Origin: Pseudoips prasinana
Lineage: Eukaryota; Arthropoda; Insecta; Lepidoptera; Nolidae
Length of the DNA stretch: 64,000 nt
Reading direction: 5' to 3'
NCBI GenBank assembly: GCA_951640165.1
Contig: OX621260.1
Coordinates: forward strand, 22,400,001 to 22,464,000
Under the pieces are notes generated by a model that saw only the letters and a list, made by a program, of their open reading frames with translations, had not been told where the DNA came from and made no database searches. Below are positions 9,636-19,834 of the stretch, piece by piece. The number at the start of each line of letters is the position of its first letter. The first letter of the stretch is position 1. Both the position numbers and the translations under genes were made by a program.

Positions 9636-9905
9636 ACTTGTGTGTACTTATGTACACGCGTTAGAAGTTATACTTCTTAATATACAACTTGAACATAGTT
9701 ATCAATTTTCATACCACCTAGAACTAACTTCATGCTGTTATTTTTACGACACGCGCGCACGATGCGCGCGCATCGTAAAAATTCACTCTCATACCACCTG
9801 GAACTAACTTCATGCTGTTAAATTTTTTGGTGTCGGTGTGCGCGCGCATCGTAAAAATTCACTCTCATCATTTTTCTCCATCGCGCCAAAAGAAGTATAA
9901 CTTCA
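9636..9905 (+). repeat. REP-O copy 1
   Basis: Starts 'cttgtgtgtacttatgtaca', has the palindrome 'gaagttatacttc' at 9664-9676 and ends with 'gaagtataacttc' at 9892-9904. The core holds CG-rich 'cgcgcgcatcgtaaaaattc' twice, because a block 'accacctagaactaacttca' is internally duplicated. Near-identical copies lie at 49030-49288 and, inverted and without the duplication, at 27543-27740. Confidence 0.7.
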
Positions 9906-9949
9906 ATTATAGAACGAGGAAAGAGAAAGTATTGACGCGTTTAAACTTT

Positions 9950-10126
9950 GGCTTAATGACTGTTGACTACAACCGGGACCGACAGCTTAACGTGCCCTCC
10001 GAAGCACGGAGACGCTCAGAAATTAAACCACTTTGGTGGTCACCCATCTATGGTCTGACCGCGAGCCTGGTTGCTTAACCTCGCCGATCGCTTATGGACC
10101 GGTGAGAGCATCTAGCTATCAAGCCG
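9950..10126 (-). mobile_element. 5S-SINE copy 2
   Basis: The minus strand contains 'gcgaggttaagcaaccaggc' and 'gatgggtgaccaccaaagtg', the two 5S-like promoter blocks. It is flanked by direct repeats of about 42 bp at 9904-9950 and 10155-10197 ('aattatagaacgaggaaag', 'tattgacgcgtt'). Confidence 0.75.
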
Positions 10127-10213
10127 CAAGCCTTCTTGTTGTAGCTGATAACTATAATTATAGAACGAGGAAAGTATTGACGCGTTCAAGCTTTGTTATA
10201 GTTTCTAAAAATA

Positions 10214-10476
10214 CATACATACATACATAGACTCACGCCTGTTTCCCAGAGGGGTAGGGAGAGACAACGGATTTCCATTTGTCACGATCTTTGCACACAT
10301 CTGTTGCCTCAATTACTGTCATTATATTCTTCATACATGCTCGCCGGTTTAGGGTACTTCTGACCTGCCCTTTCTTGAGAATGTCTCCGATTTGGTCAGA
10401 GAATGTTCGACGAGGTCTTCCCCTTCCGGTTGTTCCATTCACACAGGCCAGGTATATATTCTTTGGTCAATCTATC
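10214..10476 (-). pseudogene. LINE RT C-terminal fragment (KQA tail) with 14-bp TSD
   Basis: The minus strand encodes [31 protein letters not shown] and PSGKQA-stop, then a 3' tail of ATGT repeats. This is the extreme C-terminus of a non-LTR reverse transcriptase ORF. The target-site duplication 'agtttctaaaaata' lies at 10200-10213 and 10477-10490, so the insert is a true 5'-truncated retrocopy. Related copies: 41600-41955, 54461-54677, 56459-56665. Confidence 0.82.
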
Positions 10477-10497
10477 AGTTTCTAAAAATAAGGAAGA

Positions 10498-10626
10498 AAT
10501 AATAATAATATCCTGAGACATTATTCACCCGCGGTCATCTGATCGCGAAATAAGCAGAACTTGTAGGTACTATGATAACCAGATAACTGATATACTCCAT
10601 ATACTTACTGCTTTTGTAAATTAAAC
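10498..10626 (-). mobile_element. SINE-B 3' part
   Basis: The minus strand has 'tacaaaagcagtaagtata', 'ggttatcatagta' and 'atcagatgaccgcgggtgaa', then an ATT tail. Confidence 0.6.
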
Positions 10627-10960
10627 TTATATCTTCTTGTCAACTTCCATTCGCCTCGCCCGATCACTGTTTTCGTAACGCTCTCGTCACGCATTTACTA
10701 ACTTACTTCCAAACTCAAGCGTGCGAAGAGGAGTTTTACTCCACAAAACGAATCATTGTCGCCTCACTGGTGAATACACGGAATATACAAACACAGCGAC
10801 ACCTGTTGACATTTTATCAAATCAAAATGTCAATTGATGTCACATTTGACATTTCACTTTGGCCGAACATGGTGGCCGTATATCTTATCTAAACTCGTTT
10901 TCTACAATTCGAAGCTAGCCACCCGTTAGGTATGTAAAATCTCTTATTATTAATCGTAAT
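10627..10960. other. Unassigned; promoter-like patch near 10860
   Basis: 10800-10880 repeats 'gtcaattgatgtcacatttg'-like words and then 'cgaacatggtggccg'. No ORF and no known repeat. A regulatory role is only a guess. Confidence 0.25.
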
Positions 10961-10968
10961 ATCCGTAG

Positions 10969-11093
10969 ACATTATTCACACACGGCCATCTGATCCCAAA
11001 CTAAGCAGAGCTTGTACTATGGAAACCAGATAACTGATATACTGTATTCATATACTACTTTTCCTTTGTAAATACATACTTATATAGATAACT
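10969..11093 (-). mobile_element. SINE-B, 3' half of a split copy
   Basis: Ends at 'acttatatagataac'. The same SINE resumes at about 11597 ('attacaccaagattcacgac'), so the intervening 500 bp are later insertions. Confidence 0.7.
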
Positions 11094-11270
11094 AGCTGTG
11101 ATCCGCGGTTTTACCCGCGTTAAACTTTATAAATTAAAGCCTATGTGCTAATCCAGGGTGCCAGCTAACTCCATACCAAATTTCATTAAAATCGCTCCAG
11201 CCGTTTAGACGTGAAGAAGTAAGAAACATGCACACTCACACACTCACAAACGTTCACCTTTATAATATTA
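11094..11270 (+). mobile_element. LT-1-related retroposon 3' end
   Basis: Begins 'tagctgtgatccgcggtttt', contains 'accaaatttcattaaaatcg' and ends 'acctttataatatta'. Inserted in the SINE-B above and followed directly by a second LT-1. Confidence 0.65.
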
Positions 11271-11595
11271 CTAGCTGTGCCCCGCGGTTTTACCCGCGTT
11301 AAAATTTATAAATTATCACAGCTTCGCCCCCGTAGTTGATAGCGAGATAATATGTAGCATATATGTTGATCCGACCTCTTAGTAATATTCATGCAAAATT
11401 TGAAGTAAATCCATGCTGTACGTTTTGAGCGTAGCCCGGAAATACATACAGACAAACAGACACACAGACAAAAATTCTAAAAACTATATTTTTGGCTTCG
11501 ATATCGATTGTAGATCACGCCCCAAGTATCCTATTAAAAAGATATTCATTGTACAGTTTTGACTTTCCTACGATTTTATTATATGTATCTATAGA
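11271..11595 (+). mobile_element. LT-1 LINE 3' end
   Basis: Same family as 4427-4765. Runs from 'ctagctgtgccccgcggttt' to 'cctacgattttattatatgt'. Confidence 0.7.
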
Positions 11596-11700
11596 TTGCG
11601 ATTACACCAAGATTCACGACAAACAGACATCTTCATGCACTTATGTATCTGTCCTGGGCGGTAATTGAACCCACGATCTGCGGCGTAAAAGACAAGAACT
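11596..11700 (-). mobile_element. SINE-B, 5' half of the split copy
   Basis: The minus strand shows 'gcagatcgtgggttcaattac' (decayed box B) and 'ggacagatacataagtgca'. It pairs with 10969-11093. Confidence 0.65.
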
Positions 11701-11716
11701 ATCGTATCGTATCTAT

Positions 11717-11912
11717 CGTATGGGCAGTATAGGGTAACCCTAGTGTCAGAGTTGTTCAAGCCGCCCAGTACTATTAGTACTTAATGACTACAACCGGGAC
11801 CGACAGCTTAACGTGTTCTCCGCTCAGAAATTAAACCACTTTGATGGTCACTCATCGATGGACTGACCGCGAGTCTAGTTGCTTAACCTCAGAGCGGTGA
11901 GAGCGTGTAGCT
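11717..11912 (-). mobile_element. 5S-SINE copy 3
   Basis: The minus strand has 'gaggttaagcaactagactc' and 'gatgagtgaccatcaaagtg', followed by the family body and the end 'cccatacgata'. Confidence 0.7.
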
Positions 11913-12136
11913 ATGAACCAACAACGTCAATCGTACCGAACTATGACGCACTTTAAAAGATTTATTACTCAATTATAATAATTCTGGAAATGTTCCCAAT
12001 ATTCCCTAGCTAGAAGCTGTGACGATACATTAGAGGAACTTATTGTGACGTCATGACAGGCTCACGTCACCTACGCCATGTTTGTTGTTGCTGTATAAGC
12101 TACTAGCTGAGTCCGCGACTTCATCGGCGAGCAATA

Positions 12137-12770
12137 GTGTCTTTTTATTGGCTTATTCTTGACTATGGTCTTTTACTATGGGGAAATTCAACAGATGCTA
12201 ACAGAGCTTTTATAAGTCAAAAAAAGTGTGTTAGCGCTCTGTACAACGTTAGTCCTCTTGAAAGTTGTAGACATTTATTTAAAAATAATAACTTATTAAC
12301 ATTAACCGGAATCTATATATTTCAAGTATGCATGTTCGTCAGAAATAATTCAAGCCTATTTATTACTACACATCGCAATAATCCAAATATTGCCAAAAGA
12401 GATCCAACACGCATACTAATGCCATATTGCAGAACTACGCTACTCCAAAGAAATTCATTTGTAATGTGCATAAAAGTGTTTAACATGTTCCCAAAGGCAT
12501 CAGGGAACTACCATTATTTCGAATGAAGAAGGTGTTGAAAGAATGGCTTGTACATAATGTATTTTATAATATTAAGGATTTTTTGAATATAAATATAATA
12601 ATTAGGTAGTGTGTAGTATGTAATAGTTGTACCAAATATTTGAATGAAGCTACTTCTTATGTAAACCATTTTTTTGTATGTCAGTACGACACAATATGTG
12701 GAACTGACTTTAAGACTCTCCATACATCTGTGTGTAACCATATTTTTTGCGAATTAAATATATTTGAATT
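12137..12770 (+). pseudogene. Jockey-like LINE C-terminal fragment, frameshifted
   Basis: The first frame gives LDYGLLLWGNSTDANRAF, QKKCVSALYNVSPLESC and LLTLTGIYIFQ. It shifts near 12505, after which RMKKVLKEWLVHNVFYNIKDF continues in another frame to about 12606. This is the same C-terminal module as at 2338-2820. An AT-rich 3' UTR runs to about 12770. Preceded at 12100-12130 by the start of an LT-1-like piece ('ctagctgagtccgcgacttc'). Confidence 0.8.
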
Positions 12771-12992
12771 TGGGCATCATTCGAAAATCAGTATTCGCAT
12801 GCGTGTGGCAGTCGTCTGCCCTCACGTGTCTGCCCGTTGGGGTAAGTACATTAAGGCATATTTCTCCACCTACACCGTACCACTTTAATAGCTCTAATAT
12901 TTTGTCTTTTGTCTCAAACTTATATAAGAATTACATACACCTTACATATTTCCATACAAACTTTAATCCCCTATTATTATACAAATGGTTAT
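12771..12992. other. Unassigned sequence
   Basis: Nothing recognised. Confidence 0.35.
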
Positions 12993-13253
12993 GGTCACCG
13001 TAGCCAAGTTGGTAGTGCTCCTGCCTACGAAGCTGGTGGTCCTGGGTTCGAATCCCGCTAAGTGCAAATATTTGTGTGATGAGCACAAATATTTGTTTCT
13101 GAGTCATGGATGTTTTCTATGTATATAAGTATTTATCTATCTATATAAGTATGTATATCGTCCCCTGGTACCCATAGTACAAGCTTTGTTAGTTTGGGGC
13201 TAGGATGATCTGTGTGACATTGTCCGTAGATATTATTATATTATTATTATTTT
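12993..13253 (+). mobile_element. SINE-A, full length
   Basis: tRNA-like head with box A 'tagccaagttgg' (fits TRGYNNARNNGG) and box B 'ggttcgaatcc' 34 bases further on, followed by a tRNA-unrelated body and an ATT tail. Box A and box B are the RNA polymerase III internal promoter. Eight copies are present in the window, so this is one of its commonest SINEs. Confidence 0.85.
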
Positions 13254-13884
13254 ACGACCTTAGGGGTCAAACATTTTGTTAACTATCGGAAGGAAATTAA
13301 ACATATACCAATAATTCGGTGGTATGAAGGAGAAACGATGGTTTATTAAAAATCGGCAAAACTGTGTAATTGACGTATAAAATTTTACAATAGAACAAGA
13401 ATTTTCCAATAAAGGTTCGATTCGTAACACATTTACAAACTTTCGATGGCATATTTATTTATATCGAATCAACAGCCTAAAAAATAAGCTTCTAGCTATA
13501 AAAATGGCGATGCTTCCATACAACTTTTCACCCCCTATTTCAACCCCGTACAATCTGATCTGAATCAGTGATCTGACCCCCATTTCGAATTCCATCTTTT
13601 TAAGCGGCCGCCTGAGCTGTGGCCCGAACCCCATAAGGGTGCCCTCAGGTATTAGTCGCTTAAATTAAGCTACTGGTTGAGAGCCTTTTGCGCTAGCCAA
13701 CTGCTCGTTGTTTTCAAATTCTTTAATTTTATATACTATTGCTTAATGTAACAATAATAGCTTAGTAACTTGCTATTTATTATTTATTTAAGGATATTAA
13801 AAATATATGTGACGAAACAGACCGCACGGACGGACTAATTCAAAAAAATTGTTGCTTTAATTACTGTTTTTAAACTGTGTTTAT
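13254..13884. other. Unassigned sequence
   Basis: Includes a GC-richer stretch near 13600-13640 with a NotI-type 'gcggccgc'. No coding or repeat assignment. Confidence 0.35.
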
Positions 13885-13965
13885 GTAATACATTGTGAGC
13901 TTGACAAGTACAAGTGTATGTAAATACCCAAGTGCTGAATGAATAAATTTCATTATTTCATAATC
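13885..13965 (+). repeat. LINE-type 3' tail
   Basis: 'cattgtgagcttgacaagta' ... 'cccaagtgctgaatgaataa', recurring at 6695-6760. Confidence 0.5.
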
Positions 13966-13976
13966 CTTTTCGCATT

Positions 13977-14112
13977 TTAAAGTAGTCTATGTCCTTTCTC
14001 AGGCTCTAGACTATCTGTGTACCAAATTTCATTTAAATCGGTTCCGTAGTTTTGGCGTGAAAGCGAGACAGACAGTATTACTTTCGCATTTATAATATTA
14101 GTAAGGATAGCC
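13977..14112 (+). repeat. Retroposon 3' end (LT-1-like class)
   Basis: 'accaaatttcatttaaatcg', 'ttggcgtgaaagcgagacag' and the terminal 'tataatattagtaaggatag'. A similar end lies at 30100-30232. Confidence 0.55.
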
Positions 14113-14170
14113 CTGTATCTGATATGTGAGTGGTACTTATACTTGTAATTAATCTTGTTCTTCATAGATA

Positions 14171-14273
14171 CACAAGGCTACATATCAAGCTATACTTGTC
14201 CAATATAAGCTGACCTCTCGTTATATGGAAATCTGATACAACGCGAGATCAGCTTATACTGGAAATCCGTGTG
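14171..14273 (+). mobile_element. MITE-2 copy
   Basis: After TA at 14169-14170: 'cacaaggctacatatcaagc'. The complementary arm is shortened, ending 'ggaaatccgtgtg', and is followed by TA at 14274-14275, which is also the left TA of a MITE-1. Confidence 0.75.
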
Positions 14274-14275
14274 TA

Positions 14276-14409
14276 CAGAGCCAGCACCTCAACCTACTGC
14301 AATCTGTCAAATTTCACCAATTGAAAGTGAACGTTACGCTTTTGTGATAAAGTTGAAAATGTATAAAAGTAATTTGACGGATTGTGGTAGCTGGATATGC
14401 GGGCGTCTG
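14276..14409 (+). mobile_element. MITE-1 copy
   Basis: 134-bp hairpin element between TAs at 14274-14275 and 14410-14411. Arms 'cagagccagcacctcaacct' and 'gatatgcgggcgtctg'. Abuts MITE-2 and shares one TA with it. Confidence 0.8.
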
Positions 14410-14616
14410 TACGTAGGTAATTAATTAGAAACTTATTCTTAAGATACGTGACCGCTACCACGATTTCTATACGGGCAAAGAATATATATTGCAAGCTATT
14501 AGTCATATTTCTTATGAGTAAGGAGATATTAAGATAAAAATTTATTAACTAGGTGTGTCATCTCATACAAGTATGAACTCCAGGATGTTTATCTTCTTAA
14601 TTCTGGGACAGTCACC

Positions 14617-14992
14617 GTTCCGGGGTTGGATCTCATATCGAGTCGCCTGAATTTGAGTTAAGTGTGTATATGGGAGGGTTAAGGGGGTTCCTACTAAGTG
14701 ATAAAACGCATTTTTTTCTGCCGGTGACGCGCCAATTTTTTTAAATTAATTTTTCAAAATCGTAAGACTCCATACAAATGCATAAAACAGAACGCAATTT
14801 TGAACATTTCGTAGCGAGCGTGCCGCGGGAGCGGCCGCCGAGCGCTAGAAAAACATTAACCATGGATATCTCCATAACCATGGGGTTCCGCGGGTTGGGG
14901 ATGGTACAGGAGGGTAGCCCCCTCCCCCCTCCATCCCTCCCCCTGAATTTACTTACGTTTGAAGGCGACTTGATTTGACATATTAACCCCAA
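14617..14992. mobile_element. Candidate DNA element with imperfect inverted ends
   Basis: The left edge 'ggggttggatctcatatcga' then 'gtcgcct' resembles the complement of the right edge ('ggggttaatatgtcaaatca' then 'agtcgcct'). The interior has a GC-rich 14815-14850 block and a C-rich run near 14920-14940. No transposase and no clear target duplication, so the class is unknown. Confidence 0.4.
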
Positions 14993-15020
14993 GCTTCGTA
15001 CTATTTAGTTCTTACAAACT

Positions 15021-15268
15021 GACCTGCTGGTCAAGCGGTTAGTGACCCTGACTGCTAAGCCAGAGGTTGGGGGTTCGATTCCCCACCCGTTAAATTTTTT
15101 TGTGTGTCGAACACGATATTCTGATCTGTATCTGGGTGTAATAATATATATATATTTAGAAATATCTAAGTATGTTTGTCGGTTGTTTGGATGTCATAGG
15201 CTCTGCCTAGTTTAGGATCAGATGGCAGTGTTAATAATCCAAAGATATTTATTATTATTATTATTGTT
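15021..15268 (+). mobile_element. SINE-C, full length
   Basis: tRNA-like head ending 'gactgctaagccagaggttg' and box B 'ggttcgattcc'. Body 'tctgggtgtaataatata', 'tttaggatcagatggcagtg' and an ATT tail. Confidence 0.8.
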
Positions 15269-15640
15269 AGCAAGGGTACCCTAAATTTGATCTGCCAGTG
15301 TGTATCGTTCATAGCTTAACGCAGAGCGCCTACCCCGGATTGGTGGGATGGTGATGGTGGTTCGAGACACGCCAGACTATTAAATATATTATGTCCACTT
15401 ATGAGACTAGACTTACAATATAAAACGAAAATTTTATAAATGCCAATGTTGTCAATAATGTTTTGTTGAGTCTATAATCTCAGTGCAGTGAAGAAAGCGT
15501 AAACACACAACTATATGAAGAGAATGTAGTATTAATAACCAATAGGTACCAGAGTGTTATAATCCATTTGCATCGATATTTGTTTGACTAATTCTTATAT
15601 AATCTGCACAATGATAGTGTACTATCAGTAATCTTCTACT
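15269..15640. other. Unassigned sequence
   Basis: No feature recognised. Confidence 0.35.
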
Positions 15641-15644
15641 ATAT

Positions 15645-15805
15645 AAAAATAAGTCGGGTTTTCCATCCTGACGCTATAACTCCAGAACGCACGAACCGAT
15701 TTCCACGGTTTTGGATTCGTTGGAAAGGTCTCGGGCTCCGTGAGGTTTATAGCAAAGAAAATTTATAAAATTTAACGCGGGTAACACCGCGGGGCACAGC
15801 TAGTT
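15645..15805 (-). mobile_element. LT-1-related retroposon end
   Basis: 'actatataaaaataagtcgg' ... 'ttataaaatttaacgcgggt', then 'cgcggggcacagctag'. A near-identical copy is at 21010-21172. Confidence 0.65.
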
Positions 15806-15871
15806 TATTATAAGATCTATGACTAGATCTTTTATTGCATCATCTATCTGAATATACCATAATAATTAAGA

Positions 15872-16190
15872 CTAGTTGTGCCCCGCGGTTTTATCCGCGT
15901 TAAGTTTTATATATTATCACAAGTCTTCCCCCGTAGGTGGTGGCGTGATAATATGTAGCCTATATGTTGAACCGAGCTCTTAGTAATATTCATGCAAAAT
16001 TTCAAGTAAATCCATGTGGTACTTTTTGAGTTTAGCCCGGACATACATACAGACAAACAGACAAAAAATCTAAAAAATAGATTTTTGGCTTCGATATCGA
16101 TTGTAGATCACGCTCCAAGTATACTTTAAAAAAAATATTCAATGTACAGTTTTGACTTTCCTACGATTTTATTATATGTATAGATAAAGA
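15872..16190 (+). mobile_element. LT-1 LINE 3' end
   Basis: Runs from 'actagttgtgccccgcggtt' to 'cctacgattttattatatgt'. Contains 'tttggcttcgatatcgattg'. Confidence 0.7.
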
Positions 16191-16261
16191 TATTTATTTC
16201 AAGTATGGTTAGGTACATGGTGCGTGTTATTGAATAAAAATTTGAAATACTTTACCTGCTG

Positions 16262-16600
16262 GCATGCAAAAACTTAACATACATGCTATAAATTGCGCAT
16301 TATAAATATAAAACAAATTTAATTAATATATGAAACAAAATTCTGCCCCTCTTTACGAAAATTGTGCCGTCGGAGAAGTATGAATTTGGAACAGTTAAAG
16401 TTCATATGGGGAAGGAGTCCAGAAAGCTAATATTTTTATATAATAGGCATTAGAAGTAAATTTATTTTTATAATAATGATTACACACACTACCACGCTTT
16501 TAACACACTGACAAACTGAGAAGGGAACTTATTTATTTGTCTTTAAGTCTTTGACAATATAAACTAAATGGTCGAATTAAAAAAAAAACGATCTCTTGTT
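16262..16600 (+). repeat. REP-P copy
   Basis: 'gctataaattgcgcattata', 'cccctctttacgaaaattg', 'agttaaagttcatatgg' and 'aggcattagaagtaaat' recur in order at 19404, 26440, 26790, 29517 (inverted) and 32656. Type unknown: no box A or B, no ORF. Confidence 0.6.
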
Positions 16601-17260
16601 CATGTCATTAAACACACTATTGTACAGTGTTTTATTACTGGTGGAAGGTCCTTTCGTTCTTTAATCAACTCAAGTGGCCCCCCATAGGAATTAAAATCCA
16701 TTTTGATATATTTGTCATTTTCAGCTATCTTCTTGATTCCTATTATACGGTTTAAATCGTAATGTTGTTGATATTCAACACTGGAAATTCCTTATGTTTT
16801 TACTGTAATTGCGTATCAGTTTGCATGACTTAATATTTGCTCTGCGCAGATTCTACATATCAAGCATTAGCTACACCTACTGACTAATCATAGGGATAAA
16901 AAATCATCGTCATCAGAGATCGGATTATCGGAAACTCATTTATCTGATGTTAAGATTATACTATTATGGAAAAAACATTTTTTATCAACAAAATCCCGTG
17001 ATCCCGGGGAATTCAAATTTAAGTGTACATGCCGTGAGATGTAATAAACCCAATTTGACACAGATGACACTAGCCCTGTTACAACGTTATAATTATGATT
17101 GCTTTTCCCTACTTTTATATATTGTCAGTTTTGACGAATTATAAATGTCCTAAGAGTCCGTTGTTAGGCAATATCTTCCATGATTTGTTACCCGTGCGCG
17201 AGAAGTTGAGATCAGGGCGCGGTGACATTGTTGAAAAAAAAAGAAACTTTTAGTAATAAT
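16601..17260. other. Unassigned sequence
   Basis: Nothing recognised over about 660 bp. Confidence 0.35.
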
Positions 17261-17261
17261 A

Positions 17262-17524
17262 ATATCTAGGGATATTAATAATAATATCTAGGGACAATGT
17301 CACACAGATCATCCTAGCCCCAAACTAAGCAAAGCTTGTACTATGGGTACCAGATGACGATATACATACTTATATAGATAGATAAATACTTATATACATA
17401 GAAAACATCCATGACTCAGGAACAAATTCGTACTCATCACACAAATATTTGCACTTACCGGGATTCGAACCCAGGACCACCAGCTTCGTAGGCAGGAGCA
17501 CTACCAACTAGGCTACGGTGACCG
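17262..17524 (-). mobile_element. SINE-A
   Basis: Complete minus-strand copy with box B 'ggttcgaatcc' and box A 'tagcctagttgg'. The tail region 'aataataatatctaggga' is duplicated at its 3' end. Confidence 0.85.
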
Positions 17525-17699
17525 TTTACTTGTAGGTAAGTCTGTCGTCATAAAAACTATTTAACTCGGCCCCCGAAGCCGACGTGTATCCCACACGTCG
17601 GCTTTCTCTTACTACGTCACCGGTATGCATCCGATTATCCGATCTCTACTTTTGATCTAGACCTTAATCCCAGAAAAATAAAAAAAACAGACGTCTTTA

Positions 17700-17850
17700 A
17701 AAATGTACATCATCACGTCAGCCAAATCACGTCCACTGCTGGACAAAGGCCTTCCCCAAAAGATATCCACAACGGAGTTACGTCCATCATTTGGAGGGAT
17801 ATGCCTTAATCGACACGCTTGCCAGACGGATTGGCGATCGTAGTATGATG
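17700..17850 (-). repeat. RTE-like tail fragment
   Basis: 'cagccaaatcacgtccactg' plus 'gctggacaaaggccttccc' and later 'gacggattggcgatcgtagt'. It resembles the tail at 25780-25905, inverted. Confidence 0.5.
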
Positions 17851-17859
17851 ATCATAGTA

Positions 17860-17993
17860 CAGACGCCAGCACATCAAGCTTCCTCAAACTGTCAAATTTC
17901 CCCAATCGAAAGTGAACTTTACGCTTGGTGATAACGTTGAAAATCTATAAAAGAAATTTGACAGATTGGGGTAGTTGGATGTACTGGCGTCTG
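17860..17993 (+). mobile_element. MITE-1 copy
   Basis: 134 bp between TAs at 17858-17859 and 17994-17995. Arms 'cagacgccagcacatcaagc' and its near complement. Confidence 0.85.
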
Positions 17994-18099
17994 TACATAG
18001 AGAGATGCTGCTGTCCGTTCCCTGATAGCGCGAGCGTCAGCCAAATGACAAAAAAAAGACAAACCCCCATGTATGTACAATGAGGTCACATAATTATCA

Positions 18100-18990
18100 G
18101 TAACAAGTCCTTATTGAGGTTATTTAGTCCAATTTCAAATCAAAATGTTGACCTGGATTAGGGATTTGACACGAATAGGTAATTAAACCCCCGTATACAC
18201 GGAGTTAGGTTAGCCTTAATGGAAGTCATAGTACCCAGATGTAAAGGTTATTGTGACTTACTACAGAACACTCACTGTTGGGGTTTATTTAGTCCAATTT
18301 CAAATCAAAATAGATAATTGACCTGGTTTACAAATTTGACACAAATAGGTAATAACATCCCCAATACATGGAGTTAGGTTAGCCTTACTGGAAGTCATAG
18401 TACCCAGATGTAAAGGTTATTTGACCCCGGCATAGTTCCAATAACAGTGAGTGTTATGTAGTGACTTACTACACAACACTCACTGTTGGGGTTTGTTTAG
18501 TCTAATTTCAAATCAAAATATATAATTGACTTGGATTACAAATTTGACACGAATAGGTGATTAAACCCTCATTTTAATTGTTTTATCATTAATATTCACT
18601 TTTTACTCTTTGTTTTATATTTTATGTTTCGTTTTTTATGTTAATTTTGTTTCCTAAATTTTAATTTTATTTTAGCTTTAGTATTTTTCATTTTATATTT
18701 AGTTTTAGTTGTAATATATTTTTGTTTTTTACTGATGTCACGAGTCGCATGAATCTGTGCATGTTGTGACACCTTAATAAACTGTGCATTTGATTTTAAT
18801 TTTTAAATGTTGTATTTAGACTAGCAATAATGTAACAGTTACTGGTTGTCCTAAATGAATAAATAAAATAAAATACGTATACACGGAGTTAGATTAGCTT
18901 TAATGGAAGTCATAGTACCAATAGTTAGTTGACCCAGGCATAGTTCCAATAACAGTGAGTGTTGTGTAGTAAGTCGTAAACTTGTAGTTA
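18100..18990. repeat. Tandem foldback-type repeat, three to four units
   Basis: Units start 'tttagtccaatttcaaatca' (18121, 18290, 18500) and contain 'gaagtcatagtacccagatg'. The junction 'aacagtgagtgtt' ... 'aacactcactgtt' is self-complementary (18438-18488). The array resumes at 18880 after an inserted LINE-type tail (18571-18880, with 'gttgtcctaaatgaataaat'). Confidence 0.6.
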
Positions 18991-18999
18991 GTTTACGTC

Positions 19000-19264
19000 A
19001 CGGCATGCGTCACGGCGCCGGCTGCCGGCACTTCGTACAAATGTGATGGTGGATCGCAACACGCCTCCATATGTACAGAGCCCGCCGTCACGGCCGCTCG
19101 CTACCAACACCCGTTATCACTACATTTAATTGATAACTCACAAAAGTGACGACATTATTATTTCGTTTCAATTAATTTCGATTGATAGTTCGTACCGTGT
19201 GTGAGTGCTGTTTGTGTTAAGTGTGGAACTTCTCTGGATATAAAAGGATTTTGAATATCAACAG
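19000..19264 (+). promoter_or_regulatory. Candidate promoter and non-coding first exon
   Basis: A GC-rich, CpG-bearing stretch (19005-19110) unlike its surroundings is followed by 'gtgagtgctgtttgtgttaa', 'gtgtggaacttctctggat' and the sequence 'caacag|gtacgt' at 19259-19270, which fits a 5' splice site. No ATG-initiated ORF leads into it, so it would be a 5' UTR exon. This is the only host-gene-like signal in the window. It could equally be part of an unrecognised repeat. Confidence 0.3.
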
Positions 19265-19788
19265 GTACGTTTAATATATACTATGTAAATAGTAGGTAAT
19301 AACTGCAATATTAAATATCTTATCATCTTTACCAACTTTACTGCCTTGTTTGTTTAAGTAGCTTGTATAGTGTCTCTTTGTATTTATCGATTTTTACAAT
19401 GTAACCTATATGCTATAAATTGCGCATTATAAATATAAAACAAATTGAATTAATACATGAAACAAAAACTTTGTACCCCTCTTTACGAGAATTGCGCGGA
19501 CGGAGGAGTATGAAATTCGGAACAGGTAAAGTTTATATGGAGAGGGAGTGCAGAAAGCTAAGATTTTTATTTAATAGGCATTAGAAGTAAATTATTTTAA
19601 TAAAAATCATTACACACACTACCACCCACGCTTTTGAATATCAACAGGTACGTGTTTAATATATACTATGTAAATAGTAGGTAATAACTGCAATATTAAA
19701 TATCTTATCATCTTTACCAACTTTACTGCCTTGTTTGTTTAAGTAGCTTGTATAGTGTCTCTTTGTATTTATCGATTTTTACAATGTA
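19251..19788. repeat. 153-bp direct duplication flanking REP-P
   Basis: 19251-19403 and 19634-19788 are near-identical and include the splice-donor-like 'caacaggtacg'. REP-P (19404-19633) lies between them. Confidence 0.8.
19404..19633 (+). repeat. REP-P copy between duplicated flanks
   Basis: Same order of words as 16262-16600, truncated at the 3' side. Confidence 0.6.
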
Positions 19789-19834
19789 GGTTTGTAATCT
19801 TCAATTAGTTATATTGTAAGAAACTGTAACAATT

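Noticed and set aside
9904..9950. Reading the 42-bp direct repeats as the target duplication of the 5S-SINE
   Set aside because: Length far exceeds usual TSDs and the copies differ by an indel, so a local duplication is more likely.
12993..13070. Possible tRNA genes from box A and box B (also at SINE-B, -C and -D heads)
   Set aside because: Each head is followed by a conserved non-tRNA body and an ATT or similar tail and recurs many times. They do not fold as convincing complete tRNAs, so they are SINE heads.
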